In this document: piece after piece, positions 22,164-33,500 of the stretch | Layout of the letters: every line of letters begins with the position of its first letter | Position numbering within the stretch: position 1 is the stretch's first letter | Made by a program: the position numbers and the translations under genes | Notes under the pieces: model-generated | Seen by the model: the letters and a program-made list of their open reading frames with translations, nothing else | Database searches by the model: none | Told to the model about the DNA's origin: nothing | From: Dichetophora obliterata | Taxonomy: Eukaryota; Arthropoda; Insecta; Diptera; Sciomyzidae | DNA: 64,000 nucleotides | NCBI GenBank assembly: GCA_963920525.1 | Contig: OY986439.1 | Span: forward strand, 16,664,819-16,728,818 | Reading direction: 5' to 3'

Positions 22164-22680
22164 AGGGCATAAATATGATTTAATTCGGGGATAACTATCT
22201 CTAGGTAAATTTTATACCAAGTGTATAAATCGGGAGATAAAAAAGTGGTTTTGTTCACATTTTATCCCGGCTTTATGCTAAGAGCATAAATTCGCTCTCA
22301 GTTTATATCGATTTCCATTGGAATGCTAGAGTGTTGCTCATTAATTAAAAAATGAGTGGGGATTTTTGGTTTATTTTTGCGAATTTGGGGGCTGGAGTGA
22401 ACACTAGGTAAAAATGGATCGCTGATTTTGCATCTGATGTCAGAATTTCAAAATTCTAAAATTTTCCTGCGCATAGGGCTGCCAACTAAACATTTTTTTA
22501 AGAATTTTAAACATGAAGAAACAGTATTGGCTACTTCTTTCGAATCTGGTGTCAGAATTTTAAGATTCAAGGTGGCGGATAGAGTTGCCAGCTAATTTCT
22601 TGTTTATTTATGCGAGTTCGACGCTGGTAGAAACACTAGGTAAAATTGGGTCGCTGATTCCGAATCCGTTGTCAGATTTG
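22164..22680 (+). repeat. Dispersed repeat copy 1 (second copy near 48731)
   Basis: About 515 bp are shared with 48731-49255 in the same orientation with scattered mismatches. The sequence starts near gggcata..atgatttaattcgggg and ends near CCGTTGTCAGA. It contains internal sub-repeats built on 'aacactaggtaaaa', 'tcgctgatt' and 'tgtcagaatt', which occur two to three times per copy. Non-coding; probably a non-autonomous mobile element of unknown class. Confidence 0.75.
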
Positions 22681-23773
22681 TATATAGTATTTGTATAAAG
22701 TGTTGCTGCAGGAAATATTTCAACAAAATTTCATTGCAATTTTTTCAAATCGGTATTTTTACGATTTTCTTTTAATACAACAAGAAAATGAAATTTTTTT
22801 GTAAAGTAAAATATCACAACTCTTGTACATTTTATCCCAATTTTATGTTTTAGCGCTCATTTTAAGGAACAATTAAAAAAAACAACGAAGTGCATACCAG
22901 TTTTTTACAAAATAAGGTTTTCTGAGCAAAGAATGGAGAAAAATGTGTAAAGTCAATTATTTTTTGCGTTGTTTCCATATAAAAAAGAAAACGAAATGAG
23001 TGAAATTAACACTTTATTATTTACAATTATTATTATTTGCTTGGATGATACAAAAAATCTTAAAATCAAAGTAAAAACTACGTTATTAGGTTTGTTTTAA
23101 TTCATAGAATTGAAAATATTTATTTTTCGAGTTATAACCGCCAAAGTATTTTCCATAGTAATGCTCAAATCAAGTTGATGATGTTGCTTTGTTTGGTGGG
23201 ATTTCATTTACAATTTTTTTTTTAATTTTAAAAGCATTGCAAATTTTATACTGTAGTAAATTTTTGTAATTCACTATTTTGGTGAAGACTTTTTGTATCA
23301 GAATTTGATGTGATCTAAATTCAATTTTGACCAACTGGATTGCTCATTATAGATAAAAATGAAAGCGTTATATAGGTTTTGTTAAACATTGTTTCGTTAA
23401 AATATGTTTAAGTTGTAAACAAAATAAGTTTTTACTTAAACTTCTTTTTCCAATACAATTAAAATTGTCTATCTCTCAAAATATTAAGAAAAGGCTCATA
23501 CACTCAGAAAAAAGGTCGGTTTTTAAATCAAAAAACATAATTGTTTGTTTTAAAATATGAAATTTTTTTAGTTTTAATGGAAATTATTTTTGGAACAAAA
23601 GTATTTGCATTTGATTAAAAAAATTGAGACTTTTGATTTAAAAGTAAAAATGTCTTTGTATTATTTTATATATTGTTTTTTAAGAGTAACACTAAATAAA
23701 AACAATAAAATAAAAATAATAGAAAACTCACTCTGAATAAAGCGTACGAAAATGAAATAAAATTTGCTCAATA
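22681..23773. other. AT-rich non-coding stretch
   Basis: No gene seen. The sequence cactcagaaaaaa near 23505 resembles a MITE terminal motif, but I found no partner end. Confidence 0.45.
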
Positions 23774-23965
23774 TTTAAGAAAATTTTACTTGTTTTAGCC
23801 AAGAAAGTTTACTAAATGTAAATATTTCTTTGGAAGAAATAATTTTTCTTTGAAAGAAATAATTAAAACTTTGCTGAGAAATTTCTTTTCTACTATCAAA
23901 GAAAAATTTCCATTTGAAAAAACCAAAAAATTCCTTGGAGCTTAAACAAGTAAAATTTTCTTAAG
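23774..23965. mobile_element. Small foldback element
   Basis: TTAAGAAAATTTTACTTGTTT at the left is matched in inverse at the right (AAACAAGTAAAATTTTCTTAA). Weaker pairing continues inward, for example left 'gccaagaa' with right 'ccttgg'. Total length about 192 bp, no coding potential. Confidence 0.65.
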
Positions 23966-24378
23966 TCTCATTACAAAAGCTTCAAATGCGAATTAGAAAA
24001 TAACACTCTTGCACTTTTTTCCCGATCAAAGTGATTAAAACTTAGTGATTAAAACTTGCAAATAAAAGAAATATTTTAGATAGATTAGGTTTTTTGTAAT
24101 TTTTGCGGCATAGCATTCATTCTATTGAAGTGACGTCATTATATTAATTTAAAATTTGGTAGATAATTTGAATACAAAAAATTTGGTATATTGTTTTACT
24201 ATCTGAGACATCTGGTTACTGAGATTTATATTTTTCTATGAAAAATCGGAAGGTTATCAAAATTTAAATTTTTTTAATTTTTTGATTTTTAATAAAAAAT
24301 CTGTTCAAGAATCGATATTGAAATATCTTACACCAATTTTTTTTAATGCATTACGCATTCTTTGGTACCAAGCAGTTA

Positions 24379-24922
24379 AATAAGGTATAATGATAAGTTG
24401 GGCTGGTATGGGTTAAGAGAAATTTTAAGGCCTTTTCCTCATGGAGCCATTGAAAAGTAATGCAACTACAACGCAACAGCTTAAAAAGTATAAAACAGTT
24501 TAATTTTAAACTGAACTGCAACCTACGCTTTCAGATGAGCAAGTCACGTCACAATGCAACATTGAAGAATTTACAAAAACACAAACATTTATTTAATGGA
24601 AGCTTTGTTAAATAGATATAAAAATAAATTCAGGATAAAATAGGTTATTTCTCCACTTCCTGCACTTATTTCATATTTATTAATTGATTAATTATTTTCG
24701 TAGCACACAACACATATCGCAAACGTAAGAAATCGCCGATTCAATTTGCAGCAAGCCGTGTTGCATGGAGCTGGTTGCGAATGTGTTGCCAACTTGTTGA
24801 TATAAATACATTGGTTAGCAACTTTAGTTGCAGTTGCATTACTTTTCAATTGCTCCATGTGAAAAAGCCCTTAGAATTTCTCTTAACCCATACCAGCCCA
24901 ACTAATCATTATACCTTATTTT
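24379..24922. mobile_element. MITE with about 85-bp terminal inverted repeats
   Basis: The left arm starts TAAGGTATAATGATAAGTTG and the right arm is its inverse. The arms remain paired for about 85 bp, ending near AAGTAATGCAAC. The interior of about 370 bp is non-coding and rich in 'gcaac' words. A target duplication could not be settled: TTAA on the left and TTTT on the right is the best I see. No transposase is present. Confidence 0.8.
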
Positions 24923-25588
24923 TTGAACATTTTTGCAGGTCTTGATGTATCTAACACTGACCTTGCAGGCTAGAATTGATCAATTTAAAAATAATACCAT
25001 TTACAGGATAATTTTTATTTATATATATTATTGAACTTGGAATTTAAAATTTGACAGCAGCAAACTGATTTTTGGTAATAAATGATGGCACCTCTCACGT
25101 TAGGACTCACTCGAAAGTTGTTTTGAGGCTGCTGTCACTTTTTTGACGCATCTTTCTACGGCCTGCGAATGATACGGTAAGCTTTGAAGCTCGATATCAA
25201 ATATGTATGTTATTATATATGTATGTATACTTTAAGAGTAAAAACAATAGGATTATAAGTGTGTGATAGGGTTTTATACATAGGCTGAGGTGAAGCTCAG
25301 CCGCTCAAGGATCCTGTGAAAGATCCAGTAACGCTCAACAATTATTTAGTGTTTAATAAAAGACTCAGGTTTTCTATATAATTCAATTGATTTCTTTATT
25401 GAACAATTTGTTATTTTGATAGTATACTTAGCATGCAGCATTAAAAAAATCGGTGCGTAGGTGTCTGTGTGTAAAAAGCTTTGTCGTCACCTTGCGCCCT
25501 TTTGTATCAGCTCATTCACTTTAGTAATCGCTTCGGTAATCAGTATAGGGTTAAAAATACGCTTGGTAATCGGTATTCAGTTGTCGGT
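24923..25588. other. Non-coding stretch
   Basis: AT-rich and without a recognisable gene. The part from 25260 to 25580 is less AT-biased (for example CAGCCGCTCAAGGATCC) but has no long frame. Confidence 0.45.
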
Positions 25589-25971
25589 AAATTTTTATTT
25601 ATTTATTTATTTACTTGATTGCTAAACCTTAACAGGTTTTATAGCAAATTTAAAATTATAAAATAAGATATTTAATACAATTCAAAAATAAAAAGTATGA
25701 TTTTGATTGAAGTCATGTATTATTAACAAACTAAAAAGTTTTAATAAATTGCTTAAAGTATATAATTTTATTAAAGTATAAAAAATAAAAAAAATAAGGG
25801 TAAGTTAAAATCGATAATATCAGAGAGCAAAGCAGGGTTGCGTTTTCAAGACAATCAAGGTCAAGTTAGCAACAAAGTCGTGTGACAAACAAGGTCTCAT
25901 ACCCAATAAAACACCACTCCAATAGGTAAATACATAATATATATCGTTCTGTCTTCCTGAAGCCGGTGAAA
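25589..25971 (-). mobile_element. LINE 3' end, copy 1, with TAAA tail
   Basis: On the minus strand the sequence ends in a hairpin (25619-25647: TTGCTAAACCT pairing with AGGTTTTATAGCAA) followed by a TAAA simple tail (25593-25614). It is a near copy of 26595-26993, lacking about 18 bp near 25875. It breaks off at 25971, where another dispersed repeat starts. No coding region is retained, so the family is not assigned. Confidence 0.65.
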
Positions 25972-26112
25972 TCAAATTTGTTTTTAAATAATTTTTATTT
26001 GGTAGATATAATAATTTAAAATAGTATTAAAAAATTTATATAAAAAAACAGAATTTTTCTCCATTACTGTATAAAAAGGAATTCTACGTATATACTTACG
26101 ATACTATATAAA
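25972..26112 (-). repeat. Dispersed repeat, inverse partner near 43270-43408
   Basis: The inverse complement matches 43270-43408 over about 140 bp, including CGTAGAATTCCTTTTTATAC and the 'aactattttaaa' and 'caaaaacaaattt' parts. Non-coding, unassigned. Confidence 0.65.
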
Positions 26113-26594
26113 CTGTGCCTTTTTTACTTCAATATTATATGCGAGATTTTCTGTTATGAATTTTCAAAGTTTCAATGTAAGAAATATACCTTTTATCAAT
26201 TTTTTTTAAATAAGTTCACGATTGTTCATACTTTGCGTGTAACAGCACATCAAATAAAAATTTTATTAAGTTTTACAAAGTATCTACAAGTATCAGCAAT
26301 TTGCATAAGACATATTGGATTTTCTGCAAAAGGATCATCTCCAAAATTATTATGAAAGCCTTAGGAGGAATTCCTATTCAAATTTCAGAATGGTAGCTTG
26401 ACTAGTTTTTGAGATATGATACAAATTTTTAATTGTTCAGTTTTAACAGTTTTAACAGTTAAAGCATGTAATAAAATCTCTAGGCAAACTTGTTACGTAT
26501 AAACAGATTAAGTTTTCTTCAAAAAGGCCATCTCAAAATTGTACGTTCTTCCGCCGAAATTATAATAAAAAAATATTATAATTACATATGGAAT

Positions 26595-27300
26595 TATTTA
26601 TTTATTTATTTATTTATTTGCTTGATTGCTAAACCTTAACAGGTTTTATAGCAAATTTAAAATTATAAAATAAGATATTTAATACAATTCAAAAATATAA
26701 AGTATGATTTTGAATGAAATAATGTATTTTTAACAAACTAAAAAGTTTTAGTAAATTGCTTAAAGCAGATAATTTTATTAAAGTATAAAAAATAATAGAA
26801 AAAAAGTTAAGTCAAAATCGATAAAATCAGACAGCATAGCAGGGTTGCGTTTTCAAGACAAACAAGGTCAAGTTAGCAACAATTTTTGTATACGGCGGAG
26901 TCGTGTGACAAACAAGGTCTCATACCCAATAAAACACCACTCCAATAGGTAAATACATAATATATATCGTTCTGTCTCCCTGAAGCCGGTGAAATCCTGG
27001 CTTGACAGGGTAGTTACTCGACAAACTAGGTCAACTTCACCAAACCAATTTTCATAAAATAAAGAAAACCACTTGCGAACGCAGGCACCAAGACAAACTA
27101 GGTCTTATCGGCCACTCATATTAATATATTACAAATCGATCATAACGTAGTGTTTCAAGAGGTAAAAAAACTCAAGACACCACGGTACCGTCGACAAGAG
27201 TAGCTACAATCATCATGAAGATATGAGGCAACTAAAGATCCCAGGTTTAGGTCCATTCAGATTACTTATATGTTTATCCACCAAAATTTTCCATTTTACG
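26595..27300 (-). mobile_element. LINE 3' end, copy 2, with TAAA tail
   Basis: The first 400 bp repeat copy 1, with the same 3' hairpin (26626-26654) and TAAA tail (26595-26619). This copy continues further upstream (to higher coordinates) into sequence carrying four copies of a GACAAAC(A/T)AGGTC motif. The upper boundary is approximate. I could not translate it into a known LINE protein. Confidence 0.55.
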
Positions 27301-27730
27301 CTTAGGTCCATTTATCCATTTAGATTGTTATATTAATGTGTTTACAAATCACCAGATGCGTCAGATATATGTTTGAAAGAACTTTACATAATCAACGACG
27401 GTACTGCAGGTAATCTATAATTTTATGTTTGATTGAGTCCATGGATTCACTTAAGGATATAACATCAGATACAACATTAAAATCACCGCAAGCGCTTCTA
27501 AGAGGTTCATTGTGCAAATGAATGTATACTTTATGCTAAGCTAATACATACAGCTAATTTTCAACAAATCTCTTTCTACAGGGTCATTTATTCCGGATTG
27601 GAAGGTATTATTTATTTCTCCAATATATAAATCTGGAAATAAAAATAATATTGAAAATTATAGGCCGATTTCAAAACTTACCTCTGTATCGAAACTGTTC
27701 GAAGCAATAGTTAAAGAGAAAGTTTATTTT

Positions 27731-27807
27731 GCCGGCCTTTGTAGTCTAGTGGAGAGTGCGCTAGACTCTCAACCCAAAGGTCCCTGGTTCGAATCCGGGC
27801 TCGGGCA
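27731..27807 (+). promoter_or_regulatory. tRNA-like SINE head with pol III A and B boxes
   Basis: The A box is TAGTCTAGTGG (27742-27752) and the B box is GGTTCGAATCC (27786-27796), both essentially canonical. The T arm pairs as CCTGG with CCGGG. The acceptor (GCCGGCC against CTCGGGC) and anticodon stems are decayed, so this is not a functional tRNA gene. The parent tRNA is uncertain. Confidence 0.85.
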
Positions 27808-27931
27808 TGGTTCTTTTCACTTTCTTTGTTCTTTCTTTGTCCTACATTTAAGAATTATGGAAAACTAAAAATCCACAACTAAATTGTGGAAAATGTGAAG
27901 GAATGGAACAACTAAGGGCTTGAAATGCTTG

Positions 27932-27960
27932 CCGAGGTTAAGGCATAACACTAGCCTCGG
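27932..27960 (+). other. SINE-body stem-loop with AGGCATAACAC loop
   Basis: CCGAGGTTA (27932-27940) pairs fully with TAGCCTCGG (27952-27960) around the loop AGGCATAACAC. Compared with the LINE hairpin at 1101-1135, the loop is identical. Of the nine stem pairs three differ, and each difference is a paired exchange that keeps the helix. The T-G wobble at pair seven is kept in both. Confidence 0.75.
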
Positions 27961-28062
27961 TTAAAAAGTAATTCAAATTGTCTTTCGCGGTTGTTTCGCC
28001 TAACAAATAATTCACGTATAGTTCCAATCAATTGTTCTAAATAATCTATCCCTTTCCTTTCA

Positions 28063-28114
28063 GGTCAAAGACCAAACCTTGTTTGTATAAGGCGCATGCC
28101 TTGGTTCTTTGATC
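28063..28114 (+). other. SINE 3'-terminal structure with GCAT tetraloop
   Basis: The inner stem AAGGC/GCCTT encloses GCAT (28089-28102). The outer helix pairs GGTCAAAGACC (28063-28073) with GGTTCTTTGATC (28103-28114), with one bulge. The poly(A) tail follows. It parallels 4130-4186 in the LINE: same tetraloop, same preceding TAT, same TTGGTTC in the 3' arm, and different stem sequence. Confidence 0.65.
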
Positions 28115-29516
28115 TTTAAAAAAAAAAAAAAAAAAAAAATGCTTAATATCTCCTTTCCAACATGGTTTTGTACCTGGTCGATCAACGGTAACAAACCTTA
28201 CTTTATTTACGGAATACTGTATTTCTGCCTTTCAAAAGGGATATCAAGTTGACTCAATATACACTTGTCACTTTGTACACTTTGTCAATATACATTGACA
28301 AAGTTTCTCATGATATTTTAATAAAAAAATTACTTAAAATAGGTTTCCATTCTAACTTATTAAGATGGTTTGGGTCATATTTGAGTGACAGGTTAAACCA
28401 TGTTTGCATTGAAAACGAACAATCTAGACCATTTGTAGATTCTTCTGGTGTTCCTCAAGGAAGTATACTGGGTCCATTACTTTTTATTATATTTATGAAT
28501 GATATTACATCAAAAGTAAAGAATTCGCAATGTCTTCTATATGCGGATGATCTAAAAATTTTTCTCAAAGTTAGGTCATTGTTAGATGCTGTGTTACTAC
28601 AATCTGACTTAAATGCTATTTTTGATTGGTGTACAAACAATGGCCTGCTTCTTAATCATGAAAAATGTGTGTTTTCTACTTACACTAAGTCAATGTCTCC
28701 TTTAAAAACATCGTACCTTTTAGGTAATACTTGGTTGAAATTCGTAAGTGAAACTAAAGATCTCGGGGTTATATTTGATTCGAGATTCACATTTATAGGT
28801 CACTTGAATTATATTATACCGAAAGCATACTCGCTACTTGCGTTAGTTCGACGTAATGGATCAAGTTTTAAAGACCCTTATACCCTGAAGTGTCTTTATA
28901 CATCAATAGTTCGATCAAAGTTGGAATATGCTTCATTTATCTGGAATCCGTTCTATGCGTCTCACACCTTACGCCTTGAACGAGTGCAAAAAGCTTTTAC
29001 TCGTTTTGTTTTTAGAGCCATTAATTCTCAAATTGAAATGCCATCATATAATGATCGTTGTAGTTTTATTAAATTAAAAACTCTTCAGAATAGAAGAATA
29101 ATTTTATCTCTAATGTTCGTTTTTGATATTGTAAGGGGAACGGTAGATTGTCCTAACTTGCTCAAATTAATAAATTTTAATGTTCCGTCGAGAACATTAA
29201 GACACTTTGACGTATTTTATTTAGAAACATGCAGATCAAACTATGCCTTTAACTCGCCAATGCTTAGATCTATGTTGGAGTTTAATAATTGCATGTTATA
29301 CTGCAACATTGATTTTGGAGATTCTAAAGAATCCTTAAAACATTCTCTAAATAGTTATTATTAAAATAATCTCAAATAAATTGTATCTTATAGTAATTAT
29401 AGTGAATTGAATTTAAATTTAATTGTAACATATTTTGTATTCATCTTTATAGCATATTTAATATTCCATAGTCTGTAAGAGCTTATGTTCATTGACTAAA
29501 ATAAATAAAAAAAAAT

Positions 29517-30550
29517 AATTAGTTCTATGTGGAGTAACTCAAAAGATCTTCTAGGACGAAGAGGAATATTAAAATATAGTTTACTCAATAAATGTGGACT
29601 GTTGACATATCCATGTAAAAGTTTTGTAATCCAACAAGCATTTATCAAAATTCTCCGATTTTTCAAAGAAGGAAGATTTAAGAGTTGTAACCGATATTCA
29701 TAAGATGGTAAGTGAAAATCAGTATTACAATAAAGATAGCTTAAGAAAAACAAAAGAAATTGTTTCTGAACTGATTCAATGTCGTCTATGTTACAACCGT
29801 ATCGTGGGCACCAAACAACTGAAGCGTATTCTAAGATAGGCCGCACTAGGGAAGTGAATAAGGTTTTCGTTATGAATGGATCATTAAACTCTTTTGCCCA
29901 GCGTTTAATACACCCTAAAGTACTTTTTGCTCTATTTATTATTTTATTTACATGAATAGATCATTGACAATATCTAAGGACTCCAATGGATAACCACACA
30001 TTTTGAAGGTACATTTAATTGGTGGTTTGCGCGAGAAAGACATATGCTTGCATTTCTTCATGTTGAGGTTCATACGGTTCGTTTTGCACCAGTTATGAAG
30101 ATGATCAATGTCGGCTTGCAAAAATACAGCGTCATTATGATTTTTAAAAGAAAGGAAGAGTTTGATGTCGTCAGCACACATTAATATTCCAGAATGCATT
30201 ATGACAGATGGCAAATTGTTTATAAAAAGTAGAAACAGAAGGGGTCCAAGATGACTTCCTTGAGGTACTCCTGAAGTAACAGGAAACTCATGTGATTTCT
30301 TGAGCTCAAAAATAACAGACTGTGTTCTATTGCTTAAGTAAGATTCAATCCACTTTACCAACGGTATAGGAAATCCAACAATATGTAATTTTAAGATCAA
30401 TAGTTTGTGATTTACAACGTCAAAAGCTTTGCTAAAATCCGTGTAAATAACATCAGTCTGCATGCCTTTTCCAAAGTTTTCTATAGTTTTTGATGTAAAT
30501 TCGAAAAGGTTAGTAACAGTAGATTTTCCAGAAAGGAATCCATGTCAGTT
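29517..30550 (-). pseudogene. LINE F reverse transcriptase fragment
   Basis: On the minus strand: GFLSGKSTVTNLFEF, motif A VIYTDFSKAFDVVNH, TSGVPQGSHLGPLLF, then MCADDIKLFL, where the catalytic YADD tyrosine is replaced by cysteine. The frame breaks near 29948 and re-opens at 29846 with a C-terminal stretch (RPILEYASVVWCPRYG) that runs to the truncation. Inactive. Confidence 0.8.
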
Positions 30551-30560
30551 ACTAATGTGG
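29517..30560 (-). mobile_element. LINE F fragment, minus strand, abutting LINE E
   Basis: On the minus strand it begins at the GFLSGKSTVTNLF part of the RT (near 30540) and is cut off near 29517 in the C-terminal region, directly against the A-rich tail of LINE E. Both ends are truncated, with no 3' UTR or tail. LINE E probably inserted into or beside this older copy. Confidence 0.75.
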
Positions 30561-33500
30561 TATTCGGTTTCTATGGAGAAAGTTCTAAAAAGGAACGCTC
30601 AGTAAATGATAAAAATATTACTAAAAGTGCAGAGGAAAATTTTTTAATCATATATTAGAAGAAGAATTAGGAAGAAAAAAAATGTATAAACACAAATGTA
30701 ATGGATGACAAATGTAATTGAGAAAACGAATTTCTTATCAGCGTGAATAGATTGTTTTTTTCATATTTTTTTAGTGTTTTATGAGTGCATAAAAAAGCCA
30801 ACAATTAAATAAAGTAAGAATTTGAAGTTACGGTCATCATGGCGTATGAGTGATAATTAATGCTAAATTGCACGCAGAATTAGTTTTTGTGGTTAATCAA
30901 CAGCATGCGTGCATTTTTACGCAAGCACACACTGGACATTTTATAAAATCCGTTTCTACAATATTAGTTAAATGAATAATGTAACTGCTAAGAACAAAGA
31001 ATTCGCTAGAAATGCGAAAAAAATTAAAATTTTTCTTAAAATTGTGTACAGCGTAAAGCTAGAGAGTTGCTTTTATTAAAAAAAAAAAACAAGAGTATAA
31101 ATGACAGACAGAAGGACCTTGCAAACAGCACAAATAACTGTCAAAAGCAGTAGAGGAAGGAAAAATGTACAAACTCATTGCTTTAATGTTGGCAATTTTA
31201 GCTCTTGGAAACAGAACGCAAAAAAGAAAAATTTATCAAAAATGTTTCATGAACAACCCTTTCTTGGAAGTCAACATTGCAGCAATATTTCCAGCTAAAT
31301 CAATTGGCCCAGCAGTCTTGCCTGGCTATTTCCGTTTCCGCTTCCTGCATTAAATGGAAAACGCATTTGTGCTACGCTCAAACGGCTCAAACTCAGCACA
31401 AATCGACATTGGCATCAGTTTCACGCAGACTTAGTTTCACTTTTGGTACAGATGAACGGTAATTTGCAGGCCAACATATTGACCAATATACAGCAAAAAT
31501 ACTCATGCTGCGCTCTAGTTGTAGCTGTTGTTGCTATTTTTGGGCTTGTTGTTAGTGTTGTTGTTATTATTGTTATGGTCATCGTTGTCGGTGATGCTGC
31601 TGCAGGCACTCAAAGCCATGACGTGATGAAATTTGATTTGCAGCTAAAATCACGTTCCTTTCACATGCCATGCCACTGCGTATTGGATGTTGTGTGTATG
31701 TGACTGTATTTGTCTATGTGTGTGTATGTTTTTTTTGGCCTTGTGTGCTTTGCCAGCCATGATGTTAAAAAGTGCCAACAAATTAAATAAAACTTTTTAC
31801 TTCGCATGCACCGGAAGTCACGTATTTTTACGTTGAATCAGCATTACAGCTAGGCACAGATAGACAGAGCTTTGAAATATTTTCCAGAAAAATCAACTAA
31901 TAATAGTGTTGAGGTCCTCTACTTTGAGAATTTTATATTTATGCCCAATATTTCTTCAATTGTTGCTTCTGTTTGACTGCCCATCATCAAATGAGCGATT
32001 GCCTGAATATCAGAGCAAAGGTCATCATTCGTCATACCCTTAAATATGAGGCGTCTTACTCTGTCTTAACCTTAACCAAAACCGGACATAAATCTTGCTG
32101 AATCTTCGCTCATAAACTATCAACAAAAACAATATCTGCTACTTGTGGCCAAAGCAACGATGTACGTGCTGCACACTCACGTATACGCTCACACAAACAA
32201 ACACAAACACACACTGCCGGAATATTATGAAGAGTCATGAGAAATGTTCGAAATCCTTTTATTGCCAAAAAAAAAAAACATGTAGGAGGAAAAAAATAAA
32301 ACCGGACTGCGAAAAACATGTCGGAACATAAAATCCTTTTCAATATTTGCGTGTCTGACATTTAGAAACAGTTGTGAGCTTTGCTAACTCATGTTAGTAT
32401 TGGCCATAATGCAAAGGATTCCCAGGATATGATAACTAAATTACAGGCCAAAATATAAGAAATCGATTATTTGTACGTTTTATTAATGAAAACATTGGGG
32501 AAAACATATTTTCTTTCACCCTATTTTTTTCTGTGTGTCTTAGTTCTTGAGTGGGTGGGTACATTTTGGTAGATTGAAATGATTTAAATGCTTTAAGTAA
32601 AATGCGTGCATTTAATACCATTTTATTTTATAAATAATAGATGAACGTTTAGCGTTATTGCGGTCTTGATTGGGGAAAGCTATTAAAAGTATACAATTTT
32701 TTTTTTGTGGTAAGACATTAAAGTAATGTTAAGCTAAGTAAGTAAAAATGACCATTGGGAAAGACATGTATTTTTATTATGATTATTAAAGACAAAATAA
32801 GTATTTGACATTGTATTTATTTCTGTCATTCAGAATTATTTTAAAATAATATTTTTAAGGACTTCAGAGGAACTTTTGCTGAAAGTCATTAAAATTTTTT
32901 GAAGGCAATCGCGTAGTTTTTAATTTTTTTATGAGTGAAATCACTATTTTTGATAAGCCAACTCTGAAGCTTACTATTTGGGGTGTTTTTGAAACTTATC
33001 CAGTTTAAGGGCAATGTTATTTAACACGTTATGAAAAATTTTTTCACGCTTAAAATTCAACTGTTATCTACACGGTTCGGAATTCAGGTTCACTTTTTCA
33101 ACTTTTATAGTTGAAGAATACATTTTTTTGGTTAAAAAGTTTCAAGGCTTAAAAAGTAAGTACATAAAAAATTTGAAATTTTTTTGGTGATAATTAATCT
33201 TTATTAGTTAAAAATTAACCTTTAAATTTGAAGTTTCGATCTAACGATTGAAAATTTGAACTCTTTCAGCTTTAAGACTTGAACATTTGCATTTTTTAGT
33301 CCAATTTTTTAACCACAAAGTTAAAAAAATAAACAAAGAATGTTGTAACTATTTTTGACTGATAGACTTTTTCAAAGAAAAATGTTGAAAATTTAACAAG
33401 AAGAGCAGAGAACGGAAATGCTTTCAAGCAAACGGATTTAACACGACTACAGACTTTTGGATCGAGTAAATTTTTTAAATTCTGCATTTCACTTTTATGG

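Larger units (their letters stand above)
27731..28139 (+). mobile_element. tRNA-derived SINE with LINE-like hairpins, inserted in LINE E
   Basis: A 409-bp element: a tRNA-like head (27731-27807), an unrelated body, a stem-loop with loop AGGCATAACAC (27932-27960), a 3'-terminal structure (28063-28114), and a tail of about 22 A (28118-28139). SINEs are transcribed by RNA polymerase III from their internal promoter and borrow a LINE's enzymes. Both hairpins have counterparts in the LINE at 1-4214, whose tail is also poly(A), making that family the likely partner. Only TGC is shared at the two edges, so the target duplication is unclear. Confidence 0.85.
27560..29364 (+). pseudogene. LINE E reverse transcriptase, SINE-disrupted
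   Basis: Before the SINE: FIPDWKVLFISPIYKSGNKNN, then ENYRPISKLTSVSKLFEAIV. After it: LISPFQHGFVPGRSTVTNLT. Motif A (normally YTDFSKAFD) is destroyed by a local sequence duplication and shift near 28255-28300. From there the frame is open for over 350 codons with SSGVPQGSILGP, the catalytic YADDLKIFL near 28540, a long C-terminal region, and NSYY at the end. Loss of motif A removes one catalytic aspartate, so the copy is inactive. The ATG at 28249 is not a real start. Confidence 0.85.
27540..29516 (+). mobile_element. LINE E (jockey-group-like), interrupted by a SINE
   Basis: The RT coding sequence starts near 27560, is split by the SINE at 27731-28139, and resumes to the stop after 29364. 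A 135-bp 3' UTR is followed by a short AAATAAA-type A-rich tail (29497-29516). Next to the tail lies LINE F on the other strand. The 5' portion (endonuclease, ORF1) is missing. Confidence 0.8.

Noticed and set aside
27731..27807. A functional tRNA gene
   Set aside because: Acceptor and anticodon stems do not pair well and it is followed by a SINE body and poly(A).
31165..31353. Small secreted peptide gene (signal-like MYKLIALMLAILALG start)
   Set aside because: Only 62 codons, no cleavage-plus-mature pattern, no splice or promoter support; likely chance.
31443..31703. Val/Ile-rich 86-codon frame with a membrane-like segment
   Set aside because: It arises from GTTGTT-type simple repeats; no other support.
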